11,029 nucleotides of DNA from Flammeovirgaceae bacterium (GTDB lineage Bacteria > Bacteroidota > Bacteroidia > Cytophagales > MED-G16). The notes under the pieces were generated by a model. The model was not told the origin of the DNA, ran no database searches, and worked only from the letters and a program-made list of their open reading frames with translations. Position numbers and translations under genes: made by a program. Numbering within the stretch: the stretch's first letter is position 1; each line of letters opens with the position of its first letter. Below, one piece after another: positions 1 to 7,249 of this stretch. The DNA is taken from the NCBI GenBank assembly GCA_002702205.1, contig NZYP01000061.1, forward strand, positions 15,804 to 26,832. Direction: 5' to 3'.

Positions 1-218
1 CCTGGACTTGGGTCAGAGAGAATACTGTGAAGGTTAGAGTAATTTTGAGAGGAAAAGTTTGATGAGTAATTGAGTCTATAATATGAGGAATGAGCACCTA
101 ATAAAAATCCATAATGAACCTTAGTATCATCATAACCACTTAGATTAAATGTTGTTGATTGAGAAAAGGATTTATCTGAAAAAATAAATAATAAAAAAAT
201 TACAATCGTTTTTTTCAT
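1..218 (-). CDS. porT: PorT-like T9SS outer-membrane protein, N-terminal part (cut by window edge)
   Basis: Reading leftward from the ATG at 218-216 gives 72 complete codons and runs off the window. The first 20 residues form a classic signal peptide: MKK, then a hydrophobic TIVIFLLFIF stretch, then a likely signal peptidase I site at SFS|Q. The mature start has KVHYGFLLGAHSSYY followed by a DPSPG segment. This resembles the opening of PorT/SprT, the beta-barrel outer-membrane protein required for type IX secretion and gliding in Bacteroidota. From memory, porT often lies close to engB in flavobacteria, which fits the divergent neighbour here. No SD sequence precedes the start. The protein could also be another member of the broad outer-membrane beta-barrel family, because only the N-terminus is visible. 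Export to the outer membrane is well supported; the PorT identity is moderately supported. Confidence 0.6.
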   Translation of the reverse strand, partial: MKKTIVIFLLFIFSDKSFSQSTTFNLSGYDDTKVHYGFLLGAHSSYYRLNYSSNFSSQNYSNLHSILSDPSP

Positions 219-284
219 TTTTCTATATTAATATACTACGTAAACTCTAAAAATGAATTTAAATTGCAATTTGGATTATATAAT
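219..284. promoter_or_regulatory. Divergent intergenic region, porT-like / engB
   Basis: This 66-bp AT-rich spacer separates two divergent starts, so it should hold promoters for both directions. It contains a perfect 12-bp palindrome, AAATTGCAATTT, at 261-272. On the minus strand a TTG inside the palindrome lies 18 nt before TAGAGTTTA. That loosely resembles the Bacteroidota -33 TTG / -7 TAnnTTTG arrangement, but it is not a full match. No exact promoter can be assigned from sequence alone. Confidence 0.35.
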
Positions 285-890
285 ATGAAAATCAAAAAAA
301 CTGAATTTATTAAGAGTAGTACATCAATAAAAGAGTGCCCTGTTGGAAATTATCCTGAATTTGTTTTTTATGGAAGATCTAATGTTGGGAAATCATCACT
401 TATTAATATGATTACTAATAATCAAAAACTTTCTAAAATATCCTCAAAACCTGGTAAAACACAATTAATTAATCACTTCCTGATAAATAAAAATTTTTAT
501 TTAGTCGACCTACCTGGATACGGATGGGCTAAAACTAGTAAAGAAAATAGAGAGAAATGGGATTTTATGTGTAAAAAATTTCTGATACAATCAAAAAAAC
601 TGGCACTATTATTTCTTCTTATTGATGTTAGGCTTAAACCTCAGAAAATAGATTTAGAAAACATAAATTATCTAGGAAAGAATAATGTACCAATTAACGT
701 GATTTTCACAAAATGTGATAAAGTAGGTAAAGAAGAATTGAAAAATAATATTAAATTATTTAATTCTGAATTATTAAATTCATGGAAAAATACGCCTGAT
801 TATTTTATCTCATCATCAATAAAAAAAATTGGAAATGATTCAATATTAGATCAAATAAATAAAACAATAATTTCAATAAATAAGGCGTGA
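285..890 (+). CDS. engB: Ribosome biogenesis GTPase EngB (YihA/YsxC)
   Basis: EngB is a small TRAFAC-class GTPase needed for late assembly of the 50S ribosomal subunit. The 201-residue length is normal for the family. All G motifs are visible: G1 GRSNVGKS (residues 30-37), G2 threonine in GKTQ (57-60), G3 DLPG (75-78), G4 TKCD (142-145) and a C-terminal SSS as G5. The LPGYGWAK stretch after G3 is characteristic of EngB. I chose the ATG at 285 rather than the in-frame TTG at 264, because MKIKKTEFIKS matches the usual family start and an ATG is preferable. There is no SD upstream. The stop TGA (888-890) overlaps the GTG start of kdtA, so the two are probably co-transcribed and translationally coupled. 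Confidence 0.95.
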   Translation: MKIKKTEFIKSSTSIKECPVGNYPEFVFYGRSNVGKSSLINMITNNQKLSKISSKPGKTQLINHFLINKNFYLVDLPGYGWAKTSKENREKWDFMCKKFLIQSKKLALLFLLIDVRLKPQKIDLENINYLGKNNVPINVIFTKCDKVGKEELKNNIKLFNSELLNSWKNTPDYFISSSIKKIGNDSILDQINKTIISINKA

Positions 891-2113
891 ATATTATTTA
901 TAACTCGTTAATTAAATTAATTAATAATTATATTTTTTGGAGTTCATTCTTCAATGAAAAATCAAAAAAAATACAAAAAGGTAGAAAAAATACATTTAAA
1001 TATATTGATGAAAACATTATAACATCAGAAGATAAAATTCTTATTCACGTTTCGTCGGTTGGAGAATTTGAACAAGCAAAACCTATAATAGATAAACTTA
1101 AATCATTTAAAAAATTTAAGATAGTTATTTCTCACTTCTCCTCTTCATTAGAAGATAAATTAAAGGAAGAGAAAAATGTAGATTTCAGTTTTTATTTACC
1201 ATCTGACACAAAACATCATATGGATTTATTAATAAGGAAAATTAATCCAATAATAATAATAATTATAAAATATGAGTTTTGGAGAAATTTGATTTTAGCT
1301 GCAAAAGAAAAGAAAATACCTATAATTTCAGTTTCATCTATTTTCAGGAAGGAACAATTTTATCTTCCATTCTACAGCTCGTATTTAGTTAATATTTTAA
1401 AAAAATTTGATTTATTACTAGTTCAAAATAGAGAATCGGTTGAATTATTAAAATATAAAAAAATTAATAATGTAATTAAGGTAGGAGATACAAGATTTGA
1501 TAGAGTATTAGGAATATATAATGAGTCAAAAGATTATCCACTAGTAGAACAGTTTAAAAAAAATAAAAAAACAATAATTATTGGCAGCTCTTGGAAAAGC
1601 GATATTGATAAATTAAAAAAAGAGATTTTAAGAGACCTTACTGAGACAAAATATATAATAGCACCTCATGAAATAAATGATGAAAATATTAGATACATAG
1701 AAAACATTTTTATTAATGACACCATAAAATATTCCGAATTACCTCAAAAAATTATTAAAAAAAGAATATTAATAATTGATACTTTTGGATTATTATCTTC
1801 ATTGTATAAGTATTCTGATGCAGCCTTTATTGGTGGAGGATTTAGAGGAGCACTTCATAATACCCTCGAAGCAGTAGTATGGGATATTCCAATCATTTAT
1901 GGTAATCATAGAAACAATAAAAAATTTAATGAAATTTTAATTTTAGAAAAAAATAAAATTGGATTTCCAATCAGTAGTGGTAATGAATTTAAATTACTTA
2001 TAAATAGGATTGTTAAATATGGTGATATAGGTAAAGGAGGAAATAAATTAATAAAAAAATTTTCTGGTGCTAATAACAAGATTATTAACGAAATTTTAAG
2101 ACTTATTAAATGA
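887..2113 (+). CDS. kdtA: 3-deoxy-D-manno-octulosonic acid (Kdo) transferase
   Basis: This enzyme (KdtA/WaaA, GT30 family) transfers Kdo from CMP-Kdo to the lipid A precursor at the inner membrane, starting the LPS inner core. The 408-residue protein has the family layout. A short hydrophobic N-terminal anchor (about residues 3-21) is followed by GRKN (32-35) and the catalytic-loop motif SVGEFEQ, with the likely catalytic base Glu60. Next come KYEFW (128-132), GDTRFDR (200-206), APHE (259-262), and GGGF plus HNTLE (316-328) in the CMP-Kdo-binding C-terminal domain. The start is GTG at 887, overlapping the engB stop (GTGA). It is preferred because MNIIYNSLIKLI fits the family N-terminus. The stop overlaps the rsgA start (ATGA). 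A run of six isoleucines (residues 122-127) is encoded by an AAT-type microsatellite. Confidence 0.93.
   Translation: MNIIYNSLIKLINNYIFWSSFFNEKSKKIQKGRKNTFKYIDENIITSEDKILIHVSSVGEFEQAKPIIDKLKSFKKFKIVISHFSSSLEDKLKEEKNVDFSFYLPSDTKHHMDLLIRKINPIIIIIIKYEFWRNLILAAKEKKIPIISVSSIFRKEQFYLPFYSSYLVNILKKFDLLLVQNRESVELLKYKKINNVIKVGDTRFDRVLGIYNESKDYPLVEQFKKNKKTIIIGSSWKSDIDKLKKEILRDLTETKYIIAPHEINDENIRYIENIFINDTIKYSELPQKIIKKRILIIDTFGLLSSLYKYSDAAFIGGGFRGALHNTLEAVVWDIPIIYGNHRNNKKFNEILILEKNKIGFPISSGNEFKLLINRIVKYGDIGKGGNKLIKKFSGANNKIINEILRLIK
1249..1263. repeat. (AAT)5 microsatellite inside kdtA
   Basis: Five perfect AAT units lie within the codons for the six-isoleucine run of the Kdo transferase. The unit is three bases, so slippage would change the isoleucine number without breaking the frame. 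It is most simply a consequence of strong AT bias. Confidence 0.6.
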
Positions 2114-3003
2114 AAGGAATTGTAATTAAATCAACAGGCAAATACTCATTAGTTAAAGTCGATAAAAAAGTTTATAAATGTATTTTAAAAGGTAATTTCA
2201 GGTTAGATAATAATTTATCAAACCCTGTAGTTTCTGGTGATAAAGTAAAAATAGAATTAGATGAAACTGAAAATGGAGTCATTAAAGATATTATAAAAAG
2301 AGAGAATCATTTCATTAAAAAATCTCTAAAAGATAATAAAGCTCATATAATTGGTTCTAATATTGATCAAGTTTTAATTATATGTAGTCTTAAGAAACCT
2401 TATACCAAATTCATTTTTATAGATAAATGTATTGCAGCGGCTTACTACTATAACCTTAAGCCAATAATTATTTTCAATAAGGTTGATATATTAAATTCTG
2501 AGGAAATTCAAAATCTAAAAATAATAAATAATAAATACACCAAGCTTGGAATTACTTTTCATGAAATATCTGCATTAAATGAGATTGGAATAAAAAAATT
2601 AAATAAACTCCTTACAAATAAAAAAACATTATTCATTGGTAATTCAGGTGTAGGCAAGTCCACTATTATAAATAAAATTTCAAAATCAAATCAAAAAATA
2701 AATGATTTATCATCAAAAACTGGAAGAGGAAAACAAACAACTACATTCTCTGAAATATTTGAAATAAATACTAACAGTTTTATAGTTGACTCACCAGGTT
2801 TTAAGGACTTTTATTTCTATGATATAGATAGGAATGATATTAAATATTTGTTTAATGAGTTTATAGAAATACAAAAAGAATGTAGGTTTAGTAACTGCCT
2901 TCATTTAGAGGAACCTGATTGCAAAATAAAAGATAATATCGGCAAAAAAATATGGAGAAAGAGATATAGCAGTTACTTATCTATTATGAATGAGCTTAAT
3001 TAG
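2110..3003 (+). CDS. rsgA: Small ribosomal subunit biogenesis GTPase RsgA
   Basis: RsgA (YjeQ) is a circularly permuted GTPase that checks and releases assembly factors in late 30S maturation. The 297-residue protein shows the expected order. An OB-fold N-terminal domain (about 1-70, with SGDKVKIEL) comes first. The permuted G motifs follow as G4 NKVD (123-126), G5 SAL (154-156), G1 GNSGVGKS (177-184), G2 threonines (210-212) and G3 DSPG (227-230). The C-terminal zinc knuckle is C258-x4-C263-x-H265-x5-C271. The ATG overlaps the kdtA stop by 4 bp, so translational coupling is likely; no SD is present. The 3' end overlaps the convergent nhaC stop by 8 bp. All catalytic and metal residues are intact. 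Confidence 0.96.
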   Translation: MKGIVIKSTGKYSLVKVDKKVYKCILKGNFRLDNNLSNPVVSGDKVKIELDETENGVIKDIIKRENHFIKKSLKDNKAHIIGSNIDQVLIICSLKKPYTKFIFIDKCIAAAYYYNLKPIIIFNKVDILNSEEIQNLKIINNKYTKLGITFHEISALNEIGIKKLNKLLTNKKTLFIGNSGVGKSTIINKISKSNQKINDLSSKTGRGKQTTTFSEIFEINTNSFIVDSPGFKDFYFYDIDRNDIKYLFNEFIEIQKECRFSNCLHLEEPDCKIKDNIGKKIWRKRYSSYLSIMNELN

Positions 3004-4438
3004 ATAATTTCCTAATTTTTATTTTTAAAAATGCAAATAAAATTGTCATAATAGGACTAATTAGGCTAAAAAAACAATAAGGCAGATAAGCAAGTGTTGA
3101 AACATTGAGAACCGATGCATGATATGCACCACAAGTATTCCAGGGTACGAGTACAGAAGTGACTGTTCCACTATCTTCGAGAGTTCTACTTAAATTCTCT
3201 GGGGCTAATCCTTTATCCTTATAAATTTTAGAATACATTTTGCCAGGCACTACTATAGATAAGTATTGATCTGAAGCTGTTAAATTAAAAAATATACATG
3301 TTCCTGCTGTTGAGGTAACAATTGATGCGTGAGAATTTACTTTTTTTAAGATGACAGATGAAATTGATTTTAGAAAACCAGAACTTTCCATTACACCACC
3401 AAAAATCATAGCAGATATGACAAGCCATATAGTATCTAACATTCCATACATACCGTCTGATGATAAAAGTTTTGTAACCATATTATCTGAAGTAGATATA
3501 ACAATACTTCCGTAGAGAGATTTCATTGAACCAACAAACAAATCTCTCCAATCACCAAAATTACTTCCTGAGATTTCAAAAAGTAATTTGGACTGAAAAA
3601 TTAACGCAAAAACAGAACCTAATATAATTCCAACAAATAAAGCTGGAACAGCTTTAACTTTTTTATATATCATAAAAATAACCGTTAATGGTACTGCAAA
3701 TAAAACAGGAGATATAAAAAACTTTTCTTTAATCACTGACGAAATATCTAGTGAACTTTTTGAATCAATACTACTATTTAAATTAAGACCTATAAATGTA
3801 AAAATTAATAGACAAATTATAATTGTTGGTAATGCGGTATATGATAAATACCTAATATGAGCAAAAAGATCACCCCCAGCAACAGCTGGTGCTAAATTTG
3901 TGGTATCAGAAAGCGGAGACATTTTATCACCAAAGTAAGCACCACTAAGAATTGCACCTGCTATTATGCCCTCAGAAATATTAAGTGCTTTTCCTATTCC
4001 TATAAGAGCAATACCAATTGTAGCTGATGTTGTCCAGGAACTTCCAGTAGCCATTGAAACAACAATGCAAATAATACAAGCTGCTAATAGAAATATTTTT
4101 GGATTAAGAATTTGGATACCATAGTATATCATAGCAGGAACAACACCACTAATCATCCAAGATCCAGCTAAGGAACCAACTAGAAATAGAATTAAAATTG
4201 AGGGAATAGAAGATTTTATACTTTTAACTATGCCATTTTGAATTTCATTCCAACTTATACCTATACTAAAAGCTATAATACTTCCAAATGCTGAAGATAA
4301 AAAAAGGACTATCTGAATACTACCATCTAAAGAGTCTCCTTTAAATATTGATACATTAACTGCTAATAAAATTACTAAAAAAATCAACGGTGAAATTGAT
4401 TGTAAAAAAGATGGATTATATTTTCTATTTGAAATCAT
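2996..4438 (-). CDS. nhaC: NhaC-family Na+/H+ antiporter
   Basis: This 480-residue polytopic inner-membrane protein should exchange Na+ for H+, supporting sodium and pH homeostasis or circulating the sodium gradient. It is hydrophobic throughout, with roughly 11-12 predicted membrane segments. It carries the NhaC hallmarks SMATGSSWTTSATIGIALIG and, after it, SGAYFGDKMSPLSDTTNLAP. A second half-repeat contains LTASDQYLSIVVPGKMY and a segment with SGTVTSVLVPWNTCGAYH. The length is close to that of characterised NhaC proteins (about 460). The start ATG (4438-4436) gives a short polar N-terminus before the first membrane segment. The gene stands alone on this strand, diverges from the Rieske oxygenase across 63 bp, and overlaps rsgA by 8 bp at its 3' end. 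Ion specificity cannot be read from sequence; malate/lactate-type exchange occurs in relatives. Confidence 0.9.
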   Translation of the reverse strand: MISNRKYNPSFLQSISPLIFLVILLAVNVSIFKGDSLDGSIQIVLFLSSAFGSIIAFSIGISWNEIQNGIVKSIKSSIPSILILFLVGSLAGSWMISGVVPAMIYYGIQILNPKIFLLAACIICIVVSMATGSSWTTSATIGIALIGIGKALNISEGIIAGAILSGAYFGDKMSPLSDTTNLAPAVAGGDLFAHIRYLSYTALPTIIICLLIFTFIGLNLNSSIDSKSSLDISSVIKEKFFISPVLFAVPLTVIFMIYKKVKAVPALFVGIILGSVFALIFQSKLLFEISGSNFGDWRDLFVGSMKSLYGSIVISTSDNMVTKLLSSDGMYGMLDTIWLVISAMIFGGVMESSGFLKSISSVILKKVNSHASIVTSTAGTCIFFNLTASDQYLSIVVPGKMYSKIYKDKGLAPENLSRTLEDSGTVTSVLVPWNTCGAYHASVLNVSTLAYLPYCFFSLISPIMTILFAFLKIKIRKLSN

Positions 4439-4501
4439 TAAACTTATTTTAGAAATATACAGTAAACATAACTAATAAAATTATTATAGCTTTTTTCAAT
4501 A
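4439..4501. promoter_or_regulatory. Divergent intergenic region, nhaC / Rieske oxygenase
   Basis: These 63 bp must carry the promoters of both divergent genes. A TAGCTTTT at 4487-4494 matches seven of eight positions of the Bacteroidota -7 consensus TAnnTTTG for the oxygenase. It lies only about 8 nt from the ATG and has no clear TTG at -33. On the minus strand TATGTTTA is a comparable seven-of-eight match. Neither start has an SD. Sharing so short a spacer means a regulator bound here could affect both genes. Confidence 0.3.
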
Positions 4502-5743
4502 ATGAATAATATAGACCAAGAAATATTTAATTTAATTAATAGTCAAAAGAAAAATTTTCCTCTTGATCAAAAATTCTATGTTGATAATATCATTTTTGAG
4601 AAAGATATCGAGCATATATTTTCAAACCAATGGGTATTTATTGGTCATGTTTCCAGAATACCTAATATAGGAGATTATTTTACAGTTAGTATTGGGGATG
4701 AGTCCATTATAGTTATTAGAGATAAACAAAATAAAATTAATTGTTTTTACAATGTATGTAGACACAGAGGTTCTCACATATGTATAGAGTCCGAGGGATC
4801 TTTAAGAAAACTCATATGTCCCTATCACGCTTGGACATATAATCTTGATGGATCTTTAAAAAATGCAAGTATGATGAGTGAGGATTTTAAAAAAGAAGAC
4901 TGGAGTCTAATTAAATGTAACAAAAATATTTTTGAAGGTTTAATATTTATAAATCTATCTAATAAACCCATGAGCTTTACTGAATTTATTAAACCCCTAG
5001 AACCATTTATATCTCTGCATGGCCTTGGAAGAGCCAAGGTAGCTATAAGAAAAGAATATGAAATAGAAGGTAATTGGAAGCTTGCACTTGATAATTTTCA
5101 TGAATGTTATCATTGTCACCCCTCTCATCCTGAATATTGTGAGGTACACAGCAAAGACTATATCCAATCATATGGAGCAGGGAGCCATTCAGGTCCTGAA
5201 TCGGTTGAATTTAATAAACTACTTAAAAATTGGAATAAGAAGGTTGATGAACTAGGATATTTTAGGGGAGAATATTCCGAGAATAAATTTTCTAATTTTT
5301 ATAGAAGTGCTGAGAGGACTCCCTTTAGTAATGGAAGACTATCTGAGACAAGATCAGGAAAACCAGCATCAAAATTAATGGGTAACTTTAAAGAATTTGA
5401 TGGTGGATATACCACAATCGGTCCCTCACCGTTTAATAGTCTAATAATGTCAAATGACTTTGCTACTTGTTTTACATTTTTACCAAAAACAAATAAAAAG
5501 ACTCTTGTTGAGTTAATGTGGTTAGTTGATAAAAGTGCAATTGAAGGGATTGACTACAATAAAGAAGAAATTTCATGGTTATGGGATAAGACAACTCTGG
5601 CAGATAAAAGGATAATAGAGGATAACCAAAAAGGAGTTCTTTCTAAAAAGTATATTCCGGGACCATTATCAAAAATGGAATTAGGACTTGAAAAGTTTAA
5701 GAATTGGTATTTAAAAAGTTTAAAAAAATCTATTGGTGTCTAG
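4502..5743 (+). CDS. Rieske non-haem iron oxygenase, alpha subunit (substrate unknown)
   Basis: This is a ring-hydroxylating-dioxygenase-type oxygenase of 413 residues. The N-terminal Rieske [2Fe-2S] domain has Cys86-x-His88 (CRHRGSH) and Cys106-x2-His109 (CPYHAW). The C-terminal catalytic (SRPBCC-fold) domain has DNFHECYHCHPSHPE (197-211). Its E201-x2-H204-x4-H209 pattern supplies two iron-ligand histidines, with a Glu in the bridging position usually held by Asp. The segment IIEDNQKGV near residue 371 probably provides the third, acidic ligand, and a PGPLSKMELGLEKF tail is typical of the family. The Glu bridge and overall look recall the choline/carnitine monooxygenase and glycine-betaine demethylase branch, which acts on quaternary amines. 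That substrate class is inference. No ferredoxin or flavin reductase partner lies in the window. The gene is monocistronic by context and overlaps the convergent FAD oxidoreductase by 14 bp. Confidence 0.88.
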   Translation: MNNIDQEIFNLINSQKKNFPLDQKFYVDNIIFEKDIEHIFSNQWVFIGHVSRIPNIGDYFTVSIGDESIIVIRDKQNKINCFYNVCRHRGSHICIESEGSLRKLICPYHAWTYNLDGSLKNASMMSEDFKKEDWSLIKCNKNIFEGLIFINLSNKPMSFTEFIKPLEPFISLHGLGRAKVAIRKEYEIEGNWKLALDNFHECYHCHPSHPEYCEVHSKDYIQSYGAGSHSGPESVEFNKLLKNWNKKVDELGYFRGEYSENKFSNFYRSAERTPFSNGRLSETRSGKPASKLMGNFKEFDGGYTTIGPSPFNSLIMSNDFATCFTFLPKTNKKTLVELMWLVDKSAIEGIDYNKEEISWLWDKTTLADKRIIEDNQKGVLSKKYIPGPLSKMELGLEKFKNWYLKSLKKSIGV

Positions 5744-7241
5744 TTATATTTTTGAAACACATATAACCAGCTGTACCTGCTACACTTCCACATGGATAGG
5801 ATCCTGCACCACAATAAAATACATCTTTTAGATCTCCAAAATTATAGAAGCTGTTATTAACTTCTGAGAATGTTCTTTGATTAAAATTTTGACCATCAGT
5901 CAACATCATATGATCTATATTTCCTTCAGGAAAATGAAATTCTTGATTCATATCTTTTGGGGTTAAGAAGACGCTTTTAACACAGTCTTCAGGGTTTAAT
6001 ATATACTTAAAAACTTTATCTTTTATTTTTTCATGAATTTCAGGAATTTCAGCTCCTTTTTTATCATATGATATGTTTTTTGTAAAAAAAATTAGTTTAT
6101 CAAATGGTTCTTTATTACCTAACTTTCTCTGCCCTGCACCTTCACAATAGACCTGAATATAACCAGGTTCATAATAATTTAATTTGTTATAAGCGTTTTG
6201 ACTCTTAATTTCAAAATCATTTAAATTATCAACTGAAAATATAAATCTAAAAGAAGATAAAGAGTCATCGTCATGACTATGATTAATCCACTCAACTTTA
6301 TTTTTAAAAAATGCTGTGACCTTACCACTTGTGCCAGTATACTTTTTTTCATCTAAAGTTTTTTTGAGTTTTTTATTTTTAATGTATTTTGATGGAGTTA
6401 AAGGGTCTGTTGCAAAAACTAAAACATCGTAATCAAATGATTCACCGTTCTCTAAAAAAATCTTCTTATTTCCCTCATCAATTTCATCTATTTCAGATGA
6501 TGTGTTTATTTCTACACCTATAGATTTATTTATATTTCCAAGTTCTTCTGTTACTTGCCATATGCCATTTTTTACATATCCCCAATAACCATCAAAAACT
6601 GAACCAGAATCCATAAGTGGAATTATAAAAGCAGACCCTTTAGAATCAATAGATTCTGGACTACTCTCAATAACAGTCATTCCCATGTAAAGCTTAGTCT
6701 TATCAGAAGTAAAGTAATGGTTTAGTAAATCTCTAGCTGTTCCTGTTATCCACATATCTACTAGCTCTTTACCTAAAACTTTAATTGCTCCACCTATTGA
6801 CGGTGGTTCACCAGCCTTGTATCCATCTTGTATAAATTTAATTACTTTGTTTTCATCATTTCTGAAATCAATAACTGACCCCTTCTCACCAACTTTGTTA
6901 GAAAGTTCCTTTTGAAGTTTGTATGGATCTTTATAAATATTTACTTCTAAATCTTCATTTTCAAAATAAACTACTTTCTGAAACTCAGGAGAATAAATCT
7001 TTAGTTTTTTAGATAATTCTGTGTCTTTGAAAATAAAATCAGGCATCATACCTAGTACAGTTGCACCTTTAGCAAATGAGATATTTTTATTATTTATTGA
7101 AATACGATCAGAACTACAAGCACCACCAATACTTTTAGACTTCTCAATGATTTTAACATCGTAATTATTCTTTTGTAGATAATTAGATAAAACTAGACCA
7201 TTTACACCTGCTCCAATAACTATGACTTTTTTTTTATTCAT
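5730..7241 (-). CDS. FAD-dependent phytoene-desaturase-like oxidoreductase (CrtI/PYROXD2-type)
   Basis: This 503-residue flavoprotein belongs to the amine-oxidase / phytoene dehydrogenase superfamily. The N-terminus is a Rossmann FAD-binding fold, GAGVNG (10-15) followed by Glu33 at the ribose-binding position, then SIGGACSS. The C-terminus has the second FAD motif, GAGSYPCGSVAGTAGYMC (478-495), which corresponds to the GAGTHPGGGxPG motif of CrtI-like enzymes. Such enzymes desaturate, saturate or isomerise carotenoids, retinoids or related lipids; related human PYROXD2 is poorly defined. No carotenoid genes lie nearby, so carotenoid chemistry is not established. The ATG (7241-7239) starts 8 bp after the prfB stop, so the gene is probably the last in the operon with prfB. 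The stop is TAG, overlapping the 3' end of the oxygenase gene. Confidence 0.85.
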   Translation of the reverse strand: MNKKKVIVIGAGVNGLVLSNYLQKNNYDVKIIEKSKSIGGACSSDRISINNKNISFAKGATVLGMMPDFIFKDTELSKKLKIYSPEFQKVVYFENEDLEVNIYKDPYKLQKELSNKVGEKGSVIDFRNDENKVIKFIQDGYKAGEPPSIGGAIKVLGKELVDMWITGTARDLLNHYFTSDKTKLYMGMTVIESSPESIDSKGSAFIIPLMDSGSVFDGYWGYVKNGIWQVTEELGNINKSIGVEINTSSEIDEIDEGNKKIFLENGESFDYDVLVFATDPLTPSKYIKNKKLKKTLDEKKYTGTSGKVTAFFKNKVEWINHSHDDDSLSSFRFIFSVDNLNDFEIKSQNAYNKLNYYEPGYIQVYCEGAGQRKLGNKEPFDKLIFFTKNISYDKKGAEIPEIHEKIKDKVFKYILNPEDCVKSVFLTPKDMNQEFHFPEGNIDHMMLTDGQNFNQRTFSEVNNSFYNFGDLKDVFYCGAGSYPCGSVAGTAGYMCFKNITRHQ

Positions 7242-7249
7242 TTAAATAT

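Noticed and set aside
264..284. TTG at 264 as the engB start
   Set aside because: The ATG at 285 is in frame and better fits the family N-terminus; the seven extra residues match nothing expected and would use part of the palindrome.
3021..3032. Palindrome ATTTTTAAAAAT near the nhaC 3' end as a terminator
   Set aside because: It is A/T only, has no loop, lies inside nhaC coding sequence, and is expected by chance at this base composition.
4825..5037. 70-codon minus-strand ORF inside the Rieske oxygenase gene
   Set aside because: It is wholly antisense to a gene with clear catalytic motifs, shows no recognisable domain, and is explained by codon bias on the other strand.
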